Positions 42,441-54,611 of a DNA stretch of 64,000 bases are shown one piece after another; within the stretch, counting starts at the first letter, position 1, and each line of letters begins with the position of its first letter. The notes beneath the pieces are model-generated. The model was not told the DNA's origin, ran no database searches, and saw only the letters and a list, made by a program, of their open reading frames with translations. The position numbers and the translations under genes are program-made. The stretch is from positions 124,001 through 188,000 of the forward strand of contig JAHQIW010005944.1 of the NCBI GenBank assembly GCA_019055375.1, written 5' to 3'. The DNA is from Parelaphostrongylus tenuis. Its lineage: Eukaryota > Nematoda > Chromadorea > Rhabditida > Metastrongylidae.

Positions 42441-42575
42441 AGCGTAGAAAGAGTGGAGTGCGAAACGAGCGTCGGTGGTGCAACGGTTTAGCACATGCTC
42501 CCGGAAAGTGTAAGATCTGTGTTCAAATTCCGGCTGACGGAAACGTCTTTGCACAACACTCTACACTATTGGATT
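42441..42575 (+). mobile_element. SINE-2 copy
   Basis: GCGTAGAAAGAGTGGAGTGC, then the tRNA-like unit 42468-42540: GCGTCGGTGGTGCAACGGTT (box A region), GTGTTCAAATTCCGGC (box B), 5' CGTC pairing with 3' GACG; then TTTGCACAACACTCTACACT. Same layout as 31564-31700. Confidence 0.75.
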
Positions 42576-42629
42576 TATTTGAACATCATAACACCGCAAT
42601 CGGCGGTCATATAAAATGATTTCCGATTG

Positions 42630-42745
42630 ATTATATATGCATATAATATATATATATATATTACATATATAAATATTATATTAATATAAATAAATATGTT
42701 ATATAAGTATATATGAAATATGTATGATATATATATATATTATAC
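42630..42745. repeat. AT-rich (TA)n low-complexity tract
   Basis: Over 100 bp almost solely A and T, with runs of TATATATATA and ATATAAATA. It follows the SINE-2 copy and may have grown from its tail. Confidence 0.9.
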
Positions 42746-43059
42746 GTGAAATGACTTTTGTTTTAGTTTTTGCTAACGAAAAAAGCTAACGTTTTGCAAA
42801 CGCATTGTTTTAGTGAGTGCCTACGCTGCCTCGAGATTCGAGGTTTTAGAAGAGAGCATAGCCATTGTTCCTACTACAGATAGCTTTATCGAGGTGTCTA
42901 CTAACAAATTTTCTATTTACTAGCGAAAAATTTTCCTGTAGTGACAAAAAAATCCACATTTCATCAGAAAACTGCCACAACGTCATTGTAGTCGCCACAC
43001 CAGCCGCGCGACGGCGCCTCGTGCGGCGCAGGATTTCAGCGTCTTCGTCAACATGTTAA

Positions 43060-45165
43060 ATGCGCATCAAGTTGAATCGATTTCTTCTGAGATACCGGAT
43101 AATCTGCGTTGAGGAGGTATTGATTTCAAGAATCAGGCAGAATTTCCCGAACAGGCTGGAAAAGTGTTGAAGCAACAAATCCTCAAAGCTTTTTGAATAC
43201 CTTATAATCAATTGTTTCTGAGACCTCGCGCAAAGTTCAGTATAATCTAGTTGGATGTTTAGAGCCTTGAAGAGGTCAGGTAGGCGATCCTAGATTATAT
43301 TGAATTTAACGCGATTTTCAGAAGCAGTCAATTGGAAAGGTAATGATGAATGCGTTTTTATTACTCATGAGAAATCGCCTTTAAATCTTTGCAATGCCAA
43401 GTGATCTATTCACTTGACGTGCGGTCATACATCTTCGGCGGCGTTACCCTTAGTTGTGGTGGTGAACCGGAGGGCATGCACCACTGATGAGAAGTGCGAG
43501 AATACACCAAAACGTGCGTCTAGCACTATAGGTGCTATATCAGACCTCCGAAAGGCTTAAATTATTACATAAACCGGTTCTTTTCGGTTATAAGAAAACA
43601 AATCAATATTCGACCTCATTCGCTACACAGGAATATTGATAGGAGTGTTAATACATTCGAAAGCTTAAATCTCTGGCTGCAGACCAATTGAGAAAATGTC
43701 TGCTGATTTTAAGGCTGCGCTTATATCCTGAAAAGATCGTTTCTGTGCAGTGCAGCAAGGAAAATAAGATTGATTTACATGCGAGATCAAGTAGGCCTTT
43801 GGTAAATTCACGGGCCGATGGGTGGAAACCAAAGTCCGCTGACGCGATGGTCTATCCATATCAGAGCATATGAACATGCAGAGAAACGACGTAGTATTCG
43901 AATGAATTCGAGTCACTGTTGGAAAGGATTGGGACGTTCTGGTCTTCTGAAATCCATCAAAGCGATCAGAATGATGATTGATTTATCCGTATTCATGGCG
44001 CGGCAAAAGTATTAGAGTCCTTTTTGTGACGGTGTCATACTTTTTATCCGAAATTTTTCTTTCAAAGAGAGAAACTTTTCCTAATGGAATAACATTGATC
44101 GCACTAGCATAAGACCGGTCGAAAATAGGTCGATAATTGCGCAGCCTTTATTACGGCCTCACCCAGCGGCCCGTATATCGACCAAAGGCCACCTTGGTGG
44201 CTCATGGGAATTAGTCTTATCTTCTTTGCTGCGTTGCAAAAAAACGGTCTTTATAGGATATCATAGTGTTAGACTTAACAAACAATGCGCTTTCGAGTGA
44301 CTATTGATAGTGCAAAGAAAGAGCTTTGTCCTGGGAAAATATCCGCGTTTCATACATAGTTTTATTTTGAATTTTCTAGTGCTATGAAAGGTTTTTTCAA
44401 AAAATCTGCTGCGCAGGGCTGTAGTCAGAAATCTGAACTTTCGAGTGCTTGCTAACTCTCCTATGAAAAGTTCCTCTCCAACAATTAAGATCGGTTTTTC
44501 ATTAGTCCCTTATAACCGAGAAGAACTCAAGGTTCTTGTCCAGCAACTTGGGTCGAGTGTCCATTCGTCGCTGCCTAACGAAAAAGTACCGGTCCTTCCT
44601 CTTTCAATTGAGCATTCACATAATGCCAAAAAAAGACTGTTCCAAAAACACTCACGCTGACACACTAATTTGGAAACGCCCGAGCCAGAGGCAGCCACCT
44701 ACTCAAATCAAAACTTGAAAAACGTTGCAGACGACGATTAGAATTTGGAACAATAGAAGTAGTGACTCGACCTGCAAAAGCTTGAAAAAGTGTTCGCAGT
44801 GCCCATTATCATCCAGAAAACAAAGACAATTGCACTTCTACGTTGAAATGGAACATTTACAGCCCATAAAAACTAAATGGAGAGATTAACTTGAGTTTAC
44901 CACTGAGATCTCTTCAGAAATGTCGTCCACGCTATTCTAGCGTCCTATCAACTAAAGGAATATGGACTTTTCAACTCATTTCCAATCTGAGAAAGCCCGA
45001 GATTCTGCTTTGATTTTGAAGAGTCGGAAAGCTTGTCAATTAGATAGGAAAAGATCTGAATGCCTGAGGAACCTCTCAGCAGCTCTCATTAACAAATCTT
45101 GTCCGCTGTTTGAACTCAGCAGCCAATTTTGTTGGCTCGCCAAGTATTAGATTAAGGAAAAAGTT
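43060..45165. other. No firm gene; M1-like and R5-like fragments
   Basis: 43410-43590 shows CGGCGGCGTT, GGTGAACCGGAGGG and AGCACTATAGGTGCTATATC, distantly like the M1 arm. 43765-43830 (GATTGATTTACATGC, AATTCACGGGC) resembles 24420-24470 of R5. 44962-45150 plus is open for 62 codons but has no supporting context. Confidence 0.3.
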
Positions 45166-45169
45166 CTTC

Positions 45170-45600
45170 AAACACCTGACAACAAAATCATTCTTCAAAG
45201 TACAGAGTATCATTACTACAATCTCACACCAACCATATGCAGTTTGTGGATCTGTTCGAAATCACCATTACTTGAACTTTGGATCAAAAAACTCCTACAT
45301 GCTTCCTCGATTTGATCAAATGTCTCCACATGGCATTCATGCACTAAATGTGCCATTGAGCGAAAAGCGGGCCATATTCACACAGCGCAGCACTTAGGCT
45401 GTAGGCTAGGTGCGGCAACAATTTGTAATCATCCAATACTCAAACTTTTCCTCAGCTTTCTTTGCGGCATGGGGGTTCGTGTTGTCTTGCTGAAACAGGG
45501 CCCGCTTTCGGCAAATCAGTGTTAGGTACTTTTATTTCAACGAATCGTAAACTCGGTTTAGCTGCTTGCAGTAGAGACTCTTATGAAAGTGTACCTAAAA
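45170..45600 (-). pseudogene. Mariner-like transposase C-terminal half (remnant)
   Basis: Minus strand: LNRVYDSLK, KYLTLICRKRALFQQDNTNP (D-x-x-N-P-H, the second catalytic Asp region of mariner; usual form HHDNARPH), HAAKKAEEKFEYWMIT, then further downstream FDQIEEACRSFFDPKFK and EQIHKLH near the end, typical of the mariner C-terminus. Several stops and frameshifts. The N-terminal DNA-binding part was not found in the adjacent 45600-46200. Confidence 0.7.
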
Positions 45601-48589
45601 TATTCCCATCAATTTGCAATAACAATGCTGTATGAAACAAACAGAAAATTCGAATTTTTCGCTTGTGTCAAGGAACTTTTTCTTCAACGTAGTATAAATT
45701 GAATATAAGGAACCCCTTATCGTCAAGAGAAATCTTCTACCTAAACCTTGCGTTTTTGCACAAACATCTCTCATTATCATCAAAGAGTGGGAATGACTAC
45801 GCTGACTCTGACCCACTAAAACCACTTACCGATCATCTCCTCATGCGTGTTCGCCGATGAGAATAGAAAGAGTACATTGGCCAGATTTCAAGGGTTTCTT
45901 TTTTTTGAAGCTTGAGAGGGTCAAATTAAAAATGCTCCTCCGAAGATAGTGATTTCCGAAAGATAGCAATGAACAAAAGGAAATATGCAGTACACTTACT
46001 GGTTTTAAAACGCCTGTGGATTTTTGCAAAAAGTACCTGACTCCCTTTGTTTCTGTAAACTACAAATAATTTGTGAGAATCAACAAAGTCCAGGAGGTAA
46101 AAGTTCAGCTTGATACCCATGGGAAGCAAATGGGGAGACCAAGTATGTAGTTTTTTAGTGGACGGCGACAACTACCTGCAGGTGGTCACATTGAAGTTAT
46201 TTTGAGAGACAAGAACTTGAGAAAGGTACAGGGAGTCATTTGGGGCAATCGGCTAAAAATATAAGTAAGACAAGCAAAATCAGTGGTTCGTCAGTCTTAG
46301 AAATTGCAACGATGTTTAATGTTCACACTAAAGTATAAGTGGATATATAAAAAAGGGATCTATAGAACGATAGAAGAAGGTCTGTTCTATAAATCTACAA
46401 TGGTACCAGCTCTTGAAGTGCACCATTAATCCAAAATTTAGTACTTTCAGATGCGACTGTTTTTTCAAGACCTCGCTTAAAATTAATACATACTAACAGC
46501 ATATTCTGAGCCTTTTATGAGGTCTCTTATGGGCACTTCTAATGGCAATACATGGGGTTTGGATCTGCAGTCTCATCAGTTGCACGATGCCTTATGTCTG
46601 AGCCAATCACTTTCGGGAGACAACCCTCTTACACAAAGGAATCGTCGGCAAACGCGTTACACAGTGCCTAGTGTGAAAATTCACTTCACCTACAGGTAAA
46701 AAGACCTTATGAAAGGCTCAAAGTATACTGTCAGATTCTAAAAAATATTGAGAGTTATCGATGAAATGGTATCGCGTGCAGTACGCATCATCATTCTTGA
46801 CCAAATAATCATTGTTCTCTAAGTCCAGTATTTGCAATGACTTTTGGGCTCCGTATGTCAACAGAATAATCAAATGTTGGAGATTAATATCGTAACTTCC
46901 TTTGTACGACTTGTTACATTTGACTGATTGTATGATTGCCTTGTGAATTAGCGTTTTTGTTCACACATGGGAGGTACGATGATCCAAAAGCATGCGAGCG
47001 TGTAGAGTAAAAATAGCGTATCATATTAGAACGACAACCGGAAGTTATTCTAGGAACGGAAAAATGAACTCTATTTGAAATACGCTGATCGCGGGCCGTT
47101 TGCAAATCGTGCTGAGCCGCAGCGAATTTCATTGCCGCTTTGAACGGATCAAGAATTTCGTGTCTGCTAAGTTAGAATGTTGCGTATTTCATTTCATTGC
47201 TCTCGAAAATAATCATTAATTGGCACTGTAGATTATTTCATGATTGTAGCTTCAACTTACGGGAGTTTAGGACACTTATGAGAGGGGAAGTCACAGGCAG
47301 CTGAAACCACGCGAAAAATATCTAAAGGCATTCGTGGAGTAGTTGCTAGGAAACAGTACCACAGCAAGAATGCTGGGATCCTTACAGTAGATTTGATGAC
47401 TGATTTTGGAATAATGCCTACAGAAACTGAAGTCCATTCTTTTTTCTCTTTGTTTTACGATTTTGGGGTTGGTTAAAAACGTTTCTACAAGATTGTTCAC
47501 TTATGCTTTTGACTTCTGTGCTAAAATGCGCGATACAATACGCAAACTAATGTTGGCTCAACTTCACACCAAGCCATGCGAGATCACCTTTCTTCGATGT
47601 CAGCAAACTTGAGCAGCGCGCGAGAAGAGCTCTTTCTACTCCACAAAGGTGTTGATTGCTTGTAGTGAAGACCTGCCAAGTTTTAACAGACCAATTCGAC
47701 GCTCTCAACAGAGTCACACTCGACCAGCATTCAAGAATATCTGTTAAAAGACCGCGAAAAGACAAATCCGTGAAAATGAAACCGAGTTAATATGTCCATG
47801 TGAATGCGCCCGTAAATTACGGATGCCAGACGGGCGATTCGAATGAATTAGTGAGAACCACATTATCTGGAAATAAAGTAATATAAAAAACGAATAAATT
47901 AGAAACGGCCCGAGCGGAAATAATGCATCTATCGAGACTATAATATGTTTATTAAAAGTTTAGCGATCGTTAGCATCTTTGCATTATTGGCCTTTTAATA
48001 CACCTTCATTAGCATCTCATTGTCAGTATAGGTAAAAGAGACAAATTGAATAATATCAATGCTAGAATGACTATTTTGGATTTCCCAGATTCATCACATT
48101 AGAAAAAGCTAGTTGCTGTGCAATAATTAAGTGACCGCTTCCTCTTTCCTTTTCCTGTTTGCGCATTAGGCTATCATTTCGAAATTTGTTTCATGTTTCA
48201 CTTGCTTACTTTGAATGCCAGAGGCAAGAGTAGGTAAGTCCTTACTACTTAATCTGCATTACAATTTTGTGATGTAACCGTTTGTAGAGAAGCAGTTTCC
48301 ATTGTTTAAAAACGTATTCCAGTATAGTTTCGGTAATTCTTGGGCAATTAACATAATCGCCAACTGTTCATTCAGCAATGTGTAATATTGCCTCATCTTT
48401 TTTCATTATAAATCAAATAAAAACCAGTCTAAATATTTTGGCTGACATTTCTCCTATAGCGACTGAAAGACGGAAGCTTTTTTATCAAATAAGGCAGTCT
48501 ATGATTCAGTTTTTTCTCTGAGTATTTCTTGAAAGCAAAAATTGCTGACGCAAGTTATTGAATGCGCAAAAGATGCAAAATGGGAAAAG
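45601..48589. other. No recognised gene; one M1-like inverted element
   Basis: 46490-46740 has GAGCCTTTTATGAGGTCT (46508) and the inverse AGACCTTATGAAAGGCTC (about 46703) as ends of a 200-bp unit with GGAATCGTCGGCAAACGCG inside, a distant M1 relative. Elsewhere ORFs are short and without domains. At 48197-48236 a short frame (MFHLLTLNARGKSR) ends in a perfect donor AG-GTAAGT but stands alone. Confidence 0.35.
46490..46740. repeat. M1-like element, diverged
   Basis: 18-bp imperfect terminal inverted repeats (GAGCCTTTTATGAGGTCT against GAGCCTTTCATAAGGTCT) and an internal match to the loop of the 30240-30574 element. Arms are shorter than in that copy. Confidence 0.5.
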
Positions 48590-49180
48590 TATAAGGAAAG
48601 CAAGTGCTATAACTCAAAAATATGGACGCACGTGATGCAGATGATGGAAGCGCTAACCTTTTGACTCAACACTCCAGCGAACATTCTGTTATGCAGCAAA
48701 GACGTGGGATGATACATCAACCACGTCAAGACTAGTGCGATCAACTCACAGAACCCTTGAACGATGTCTTCTGTAAATCAGTCTGCACTCACAACACCTA
48801 GCCGGCTGGCGCAGCTCAGATCTTAAGATTTCGTCTTATCTTCGTGATCCAGAAGATTTCACATGGATAGCGAAGCGCAGATGGGCCTTTCATATAGTAA
48901 GAAGACGACAGGTGGACGAAAGATACTGTAGAGTAGACGCCACGAGAATTTACTCGTCCCCAAGAAAAACCACCTACGTTGGGCGGATGTGTTAGTGGGA
49001 AGAATAAATCAGCTGTATTCATATCTGTACTCGCATCAGCTGTATTCGTGTCTGCCGATGTTCTACAGATCACGGTATTAACTCGCGCCAGTGGCCATAC
49101 ACGAATGGAACCACCTCCAAGGGACGACAGTCGCGAGAAGATGGGACCAATGGACGATGTGCTGGGTTTCTCACAATTCC
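48590..49180 (+). pseudogene. RTE-C, C-terminal fragment of an RTE-type LINE
   Basis: Plus strand: weak match to the post-RT domain; clearest are KIRD-like and RRFHMDSEAQMGLS near 48840, PRKNHLRWADVLVGRIN (RP-x-TRWADVF motif) near 48960 and TTVARRWDQWTMCW (ARDR-x-x-W-x-x-CW motif) near 49130. Highly decayed; several frameshifts. Confidence 0.6.
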
Positions 49181-49544
49181 TGAAGACGGTGCGTCCAAGT
49201 AAGTATAAGAAGTGTGCTGTCGTAGTGGAGGGCTCCTAACAAAGGTGTGGCAAGTATATGTTCATAACAACAATTTTGGGGAGCTGTGCCATGACAATGA
49301 TGTAGAAGTGCTTGAGGGCAGCGTGCTACCAATTCTGTGAACAATAAGATGTGAAAAAGGGCAGGCAGATGGGTATCTACGCAGCAGACGGTTGAGCCTA
49401 ACAGGTCGACCGCATAGAAGAGCACAGAGTTCGCTCGTAGATGCGGAGGTGCTGGATGAAGCAATGGCTGATGTTGCGTAAGTTGCAATAGGAAAGCCTC
49501 CGCTAATCTTGCGGAACTAGGCCATAAGCCTACAACGACTAATC

Positions 49545-49844
49545 ATAAAAGTATGATGCTCTCGCTGTCGATTAATCTCTGAAAGATGCGCCACGCATTT
49601 GGCTTTAATTTTTAACTTCGTTTGAGGTGAGTGAATGCATATCAGAACATTACAATGAGTCGCGGTGGTCGTCCAATGTATCGAGCCATAGTTGCTCAAA
49701 TTTCTAGACATGTTTGTGATCAGTTTCGTTCCAATTTACTGATTTCGGAGCTACGAATGACTTGATGAGCCATGAGCGTGAGATCGACCATCGACCTTCC
49801 TTGCGACGCAGGGCGTCTCTAATCACTGCGCCGCATGCGCTCTC
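49545..49844 (-). mobile_element. SINE-1 copy
   Basis: Minus strand: GAGCGCATGCGGCGCAGTGA head, GATGGTCGATCTCACGC box B (diverged), CATTGTAATGTTCTGATATG, TGCGTGGCGCATCTTTCAGA, GAGAGCATCATACTTTTATG end. Near full length. Confidence 0.85.
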
Positions 49845-50439
49845 TGCAACGCTGTATATTATTTCTGCAGCCGACCCGTCATAGCAATTTGCTGCCATGA
49901 ATTCCATCACTTTCTGCATTAATTCGTTTCCTCGCATTTATTCTCCACCAACGACTTCGACCATTCCGTGTATGCTTTTGGGCGGTTGCTTGACGGATTC
50001 GTCTTTTTCGTGAATATCGTGGAATGCGTTACCACTCTCGTCTCATCGCAAGCAAAATCTTAGCGTACCTAATCACACCAGAATTAACTATGATCTAAAT
50101 TCAAGTTTTCTATAGTTTTTTTAAAAAACGACTTTCAATTCCTAAGCCACTGATCGAAAACATGCAATATCATGTTTGAGGAGAGAAAATAAAAGAAATC
50201 TTTAACAACTGGCACAGTAATGTGGAACACATATACGCCTCCATCAATGTAAATAATCCCATAAGAGGACCTTATATTGCTCTTTTTGATCAAGATTAAT
50301 TTTTTCAAGTTTCGAGCCTTTCGAGAGCACCAAATGAAAGCAACCGTGTTAATGGAATAGATGAAAGTAGTAGATGATAAAATGTTATCACTCTATAAAC
50401 AACTGGTATGCCATTCTCTTGATCCCAGTCATATCGTAT
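49845..50439. other. No gene seen
   Basis: No domain, tRNA-like head or repeat arm recognised. Confidence 0.3.
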
Positions 50440-50590
50440 CGATTTTATGTGTAATATACTATTATACTGAGTGCAAAATAGAACTGCATGCATCAGTTCG
50501 TCTCTGGTGTATCTTTTCATCTTCTACTCCCTTCCGCTGGACATCTATTATGCTGCACCGCAAGACTTCAGGCTGAGCAGTTGAACCGTT
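50440..50590 (+). repeat. R4 fragment, opposite orientation
   Basis: The reverse complement (GAGTAGAAGATGAAAAGATA, CACCAGAGACGAACTGATGC) matches 59835-59890 of R4 copy 2 at about 85%. Confidence 0.65.
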
Positions 50591-50939
50591 ATATAATTTA
50601 TCAATCAACGTGAATATGATCGTGATCTTAAAGCAATGTATCAGTGCTTCTTCGCTGAGCAAGCACGAGGCTGTTGATACTGAAATTTCACTCGAAGAGT
50701 ACAGTATGATACTGGCTCACACTTCGTCAGAATCGCCTTCATCAAAACCATCATTCTCCTCTTATGGTGATATTCCAAAGTTCAACACATTTTCCATCAA
50801 ATCCTTCTTCTTGAGTTAAGTATACATCATGTTTTCCTTGAATCTGAGGGAGGATCGAACTGATTCCATTTCAATGTCTTCTGTTCAGTGGCCCTCCTTT
50901 GGTAGACGTTATGATCCGTGTAACCGCCTTCGTTTTATT

Positions 50940-51165
50940 AAGTTTGTTGATATTTGATGCCCGTTCGCCTTCGATACCTCTCTGTAGGGAGAATGGGCCT
51001 TCCGAGAAAACTGACTAGAGAAGATCGAAAGATGGCAGGTTTTGTCCGTCTGACGAGCCTGTAGGGTCGAAACACGTGTATCGGGCTGTACAGGAGCCCA
51101 TTACCAGACCACATGACATGCTGGCTCAAATAATAACGAAAGGATATAATGTTAGGCTTTGATTC
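50940..51165 (+). repeat. Rep-3 copy 3, hammerhead-bearing
   Basis: CGATACCTCTCTGTAGGGAG, GAGAAAACTGACTAGAGAAG, hammerhead (51044-51086), ACATGCTGGCTCAAATAATA. Adjacent on the right to R2 copy 2, as a Rep-3 copy also sits within R2 copy 1. Confidence 0.75.
51044..51086 (+). ncRNA. Hammerhead ribozyme candidate, Rep-3 copy 3
   Basis: Stem I GTCCGT with TCGGGC (first pair mismatched), exact core CTGACGA (51050-51056), imperfect stem II GCCTGTAGGGTC, exact GAAA (51069-51072), palindromic stem III ACACGTGT, site A (51080). The core bases all fit the consensus. Activity would depend on the weak stem II. Confidence 0.7.
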
Positions 51166-51169
51166 TCAT

Positions 51170-52830
51170 GAATTCTTTTGCAAAACAAAGTTAGCTATCA
51201 TTGAAGGAACTTTCGATAACGTATCTATAAGAATAGTGCTGTGATGTCTTGAAAATTCTTACTCACGGGAAAAAATTATGGCTTGCAACCGCATTTCAAG
51301 GATTGCGCATGTGAGCCTTTGACTCTTCTAGAAAAGACATACTCTGGCAAACTATTGTTGCTCATTCAAGAGCTGAGATCAAGCGGTTTGAACGACATAT
51401 ATCTAATTCTTAAATGGCTTGCTTTCTGCGTTATAACAGTTGAGATGAACTTTTGGTTCACATTTGAAAATTTATCGCAGTAAAGTTTTCTCTATGAACA
51501 ATCAATAATCGTTCGATAGCGCAAATCTCAACAATTTCAAGACGTAGTTAAAAGGTGTAAGAACGCTTTGGAGCTCTGCAGCAGCCATAACAAGATCGAT
51601 TTTCGCAGTCTAAAGAGTGGAATTTTAAGACTTTGGCCCCAAGTCACCGTGTTTTTTGTAACATCCCGATTGATCGCGAAACGTAATCTTTTTTCAAACG
51701 CTACACCTGAACAAAGAGTTGCTCTCAAGTTTAAAGTTACTAGAAGATTAGTCGAAATTTAAGCTATCAAAAAATTTCAAAAGTCTAGGTGAAAAGCTTT
51801 GTTCGGCAGGAAATGTATGAGTGTGGAAAATAATTTTAGTCCGACCGTTAAAGCGCATTAAGGAAACCATTCTGACAAAGCGTGTCTTCAAAATTGACGA
51901 GATTTTACCTATCATGCAAATTTGGAACTTTCAAATTAATCAAAAAGCCATTCTCGCCAAGAAGTCAAATCGTGATGAGGCTATTGAAAGTGATCCAAAT
52001 TTCAGAGAACCAATATTCTTCTGTCTTTTACAGTGAGACAAGAAAACCTTGAAATTTCTAAGATTTGTCCCTCTAATGATTGAGAACTGCTTATGAAAAG
52101 ATTGAATATGGAACAAATCTTAGTTCGACTGTAATAAAGCAAAAAGGACTTTTAAGAAATTTAATACATCTTTCAAATTCACATGATTTTGGTTATCGAT
52201 TAGTTGCGCAAGAGTTTAGCAAAATCAAAAATACGCATTCACCCAAAGGTTCAAATAGAGTGGAGATAACGGGAAGAAACCGCTGTACCTCTATCTCTTC
52301 TTCGTAAACCTTAGATATGAGCAAAAAATACGAGTGAAATGACGCATCAAAATGAGAAACGAAAATCTGAAGTGCACTGATTATTAAAGAATGTTGAGAA
52401 TTATTGATTAACTGGGATCTCACACAATAAGAGGCACTATTTTTAACAAGCTATTCATTGTTATCCAGTTTACGACCAATGTAGTGAATTTTATGTACTC
52501 TTATACGATAAAAAAATGTAAAGTAAAAGAATCAAAAGATAAATTAGATTGAATAAAGAGTAAAGTATAAGCCAAATATTAGAATTATGTTCGATGAAGG
52601 CACTAGATGTAGGTTTCTCGTAAATAATTTTTTCTTTCTAGAAGCGTGGATTTAAAATAGATTAATTATGTTTTGTTAACAGAAATAACCACACTGAGGC
52701 TTGTTATATCATGTTAAGTTTGACCATTTCTTGATATAGAAATCCCATTCTGTCACTCACAAAAAAAACATTTCATTAGAAAACTACCACATTAGTCTTG
52801 TAGCAGACGCCGGCAGCCTCTCTTCGTAGC
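51170..52830 (+). repeat. R2 copy 2
   Basis: Uninterrupted partner of 15816-18300: GAAGGAACTTTCGATAACG, TTGGCCCCAAGTCACCGTG, CCGCTGTACCTCTATCTC, CACACTGAGGC, TAGAAATCCCATTCTG. It shows the nest at 16110-17090 to be an insertion. No conserved ORF. Confidence 0.7.
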
Positions 52831-53985
52831 AGTCCGAGCCGCCTGCCTCTCAGGAATGGCACAGTCCACAAAGGAATAAGGCAAGCTGAACTCGTAGTGC
52901 CTTTTAACAACAACCAATGCACGCGAACGATAACCGATCGGATTCCTCGGGATCTCAAGGGCACCACAAGAATACCACCGTCATAATGGTTCGATTTCTT
53001 CACGGGAAGCCAAGAAAAAAGGTATGACGATCAAAAAATTAAAAAGTGAAAAGGAACACATGGTGCTACTATTGCACGCAATAGAAAAAAATTGAAGTTT
53101 TAATGATACTAATATACGGTTCAACTTACAGTGAACTGGATCACGCATACTATGTTATATTCGATGAGTGTTTGAACCAGTGTATAGAAGAGCGTATCAC
53201 GTTCTATTATAAAACTATCCCGCTAGTGCTGCGAAGTCGTGTGGTAGAAATATGAATGAGAACCTCAATTTAGAGTGATTTGCTCAAGCCCTAGGGGCAA
53301 GTGTGATCCTGATCGAATATAGAATCTCTTCTCATTTCGCTCTCGCCAATGAACTAGAATCATAGTAGGTAATAACTATCAATCACGACTTTCAAGAAAC
53401 TTCACTCGAATTTGAAATATTATGACAAAGCAGGAGGCACAAAGGTATCAAAATTCAGTATCTGTCTACGCAATCTGCTTCTTCGGACAGTTGCGCTGAA
53501 TCTTTTTCAATCTTCAGCCTATGAGAGCTTTCGTGGGGTAACAAAACGTGAAGCGTCGACCAGTACCCAAATTCAAAATATGTCATACTGCCAGAAATTG
53601 ACCATTCGGTTAAAGAACTGTGATTTAAAGCTCATGTGGGCACTTAAAATCAAAGGTTATAAGTAAAAGTTGCACATCAGGTGGTAGCATGCTTCAACGA
53701 CTCTGAGGAATAGTGGGGTCAGAGCAGGAAGTAGATAGCCCGTTACCAACATATCCAAACACATATGAGAGCGTGGTATGGTTTCAGTACAACTCTAATT
53801 CGTGTAGCAGAAAAAATAAGTATTACTTACCTCAAGCAATGAAGTTTGGGAATTTTTTTTCCTTCATTTCTGACGTGACTGTGTCGCTTTCCATTGGTAG
53901 TTATGTACGTATTTATCCAATTCATTAATTTTGGCTTCGAAACCCTGCTTAACTATACGATTTGCGTGTGTTGGTCCGTTATTAT
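52831..53985. other. No recognised gene
   Basis: A somewhat GC-richer island at 52795-52990 (GCAGACGCCGGCAGCC) gives overlapping open frames on both strands but no family. 53412-53666 plus is open for 84 codons without splice context. Confidence 0.25.
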
Positions 53986-53989
53986 TAGT

Positions 53990-54545
53990 GGAAAGGTTTG
54001 GTATTTCTTGAAGCCGCCGGTCTCAATTAGGGTAAAAGTGCTGCCACGCCGACAAAATCGACTAGGTAATATGGCCTAGAGCGCATGTGGCACAGTGGTT
54101 AGAGGTGCTCTGCGTCGCACACGAGGTCAATGGTTCGATCTCGCGCTCATGGCTCACCAAACTATCCATCCCTCCGGGGTCGGTAAATTGGTACCAGACA
54201 GGTCTTGGACTTGCCTGGGAGGATAAGCAGCACTGACTCGGTTCAGCGGGAGGCCTCCGCCAGTCATTGTAAAGGCCAGATATGCATTCAATCACCTCAA
54301 AACGAAGTTAAAAATTGAAGTCGAATGCATGGCGCATCCCTCAGGGATTGATCAACGCCGAGAGCTTTATCCTTTATCCTTTAATATGGCCTAAGCGGTT
54401 CAAAGAAGGAAAATTTCGAGATCGAAGACATGCCTTGTTTTGGCCGGCTCTCACGTTTCCGATGGAAGTGACTTGCAGGTTCCTTTTGATGCTGAGCTGT
54501 CACCGAGGGAGGAGAGGGAATTTGTGCACAAAAACAAAACTTAGA
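53990..54545 (+). pseudogene. Mariner-like transposase N-terminal fragment, split by a SINE-1
   Basis: 54384-54470 reads KRFKEGKFRD, then in another frame EDMPCFG-like sequence (base match AAGCGGTTCAAAGAAGG and GAAGACATGCCTTGTT to the minus strand of 63640-63990). This is the W-F-x-RFK-x-GDFD-x-ED-x-P segment of the mariner HTH region. Sequence before the SINE (53990-54078) continues it. Strongly decayed. Confidence 0.6.
54079..54381 (+). mobile_element. SINE-1, complete copy with 12-bp target duplication
   Basis: Head GAGCGCATGTGGCACAGTGG (box A), GGTTCGATCTCGCGCTC (box B; CGCGCTC can pair with the 5' GAGCGC), middle GGTACCAGACAGGTCTTGG, CAGTCATTGTAAAGGCCAGA, ATGCATGGCGCATCCCTCAG, end CTTTATCCTTTATCCTT. 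TAATATGGCCTA is repeated at 54067-54078 and 54382-54393. 303 bp. The best reference copy in the window; the tail is a short TTTATCC repeat rather than poly-A. Confidence 0.96.
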
Positions 54546-54611
54546 ACGAAAGATGAAAAGTCTATCCTTTGAGAATTAGTCATTGTTGTCTTTGTTGCCA
54601 ACTGCTAAGCC

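Noticed and set aside
54079..54150. Functional tRNA genes at the SINE heads
   Set aside because: Box A and box B are present, but the anticodon arm and acceptor are not consistent with a tRNA, and each is followed by the same SINE body.
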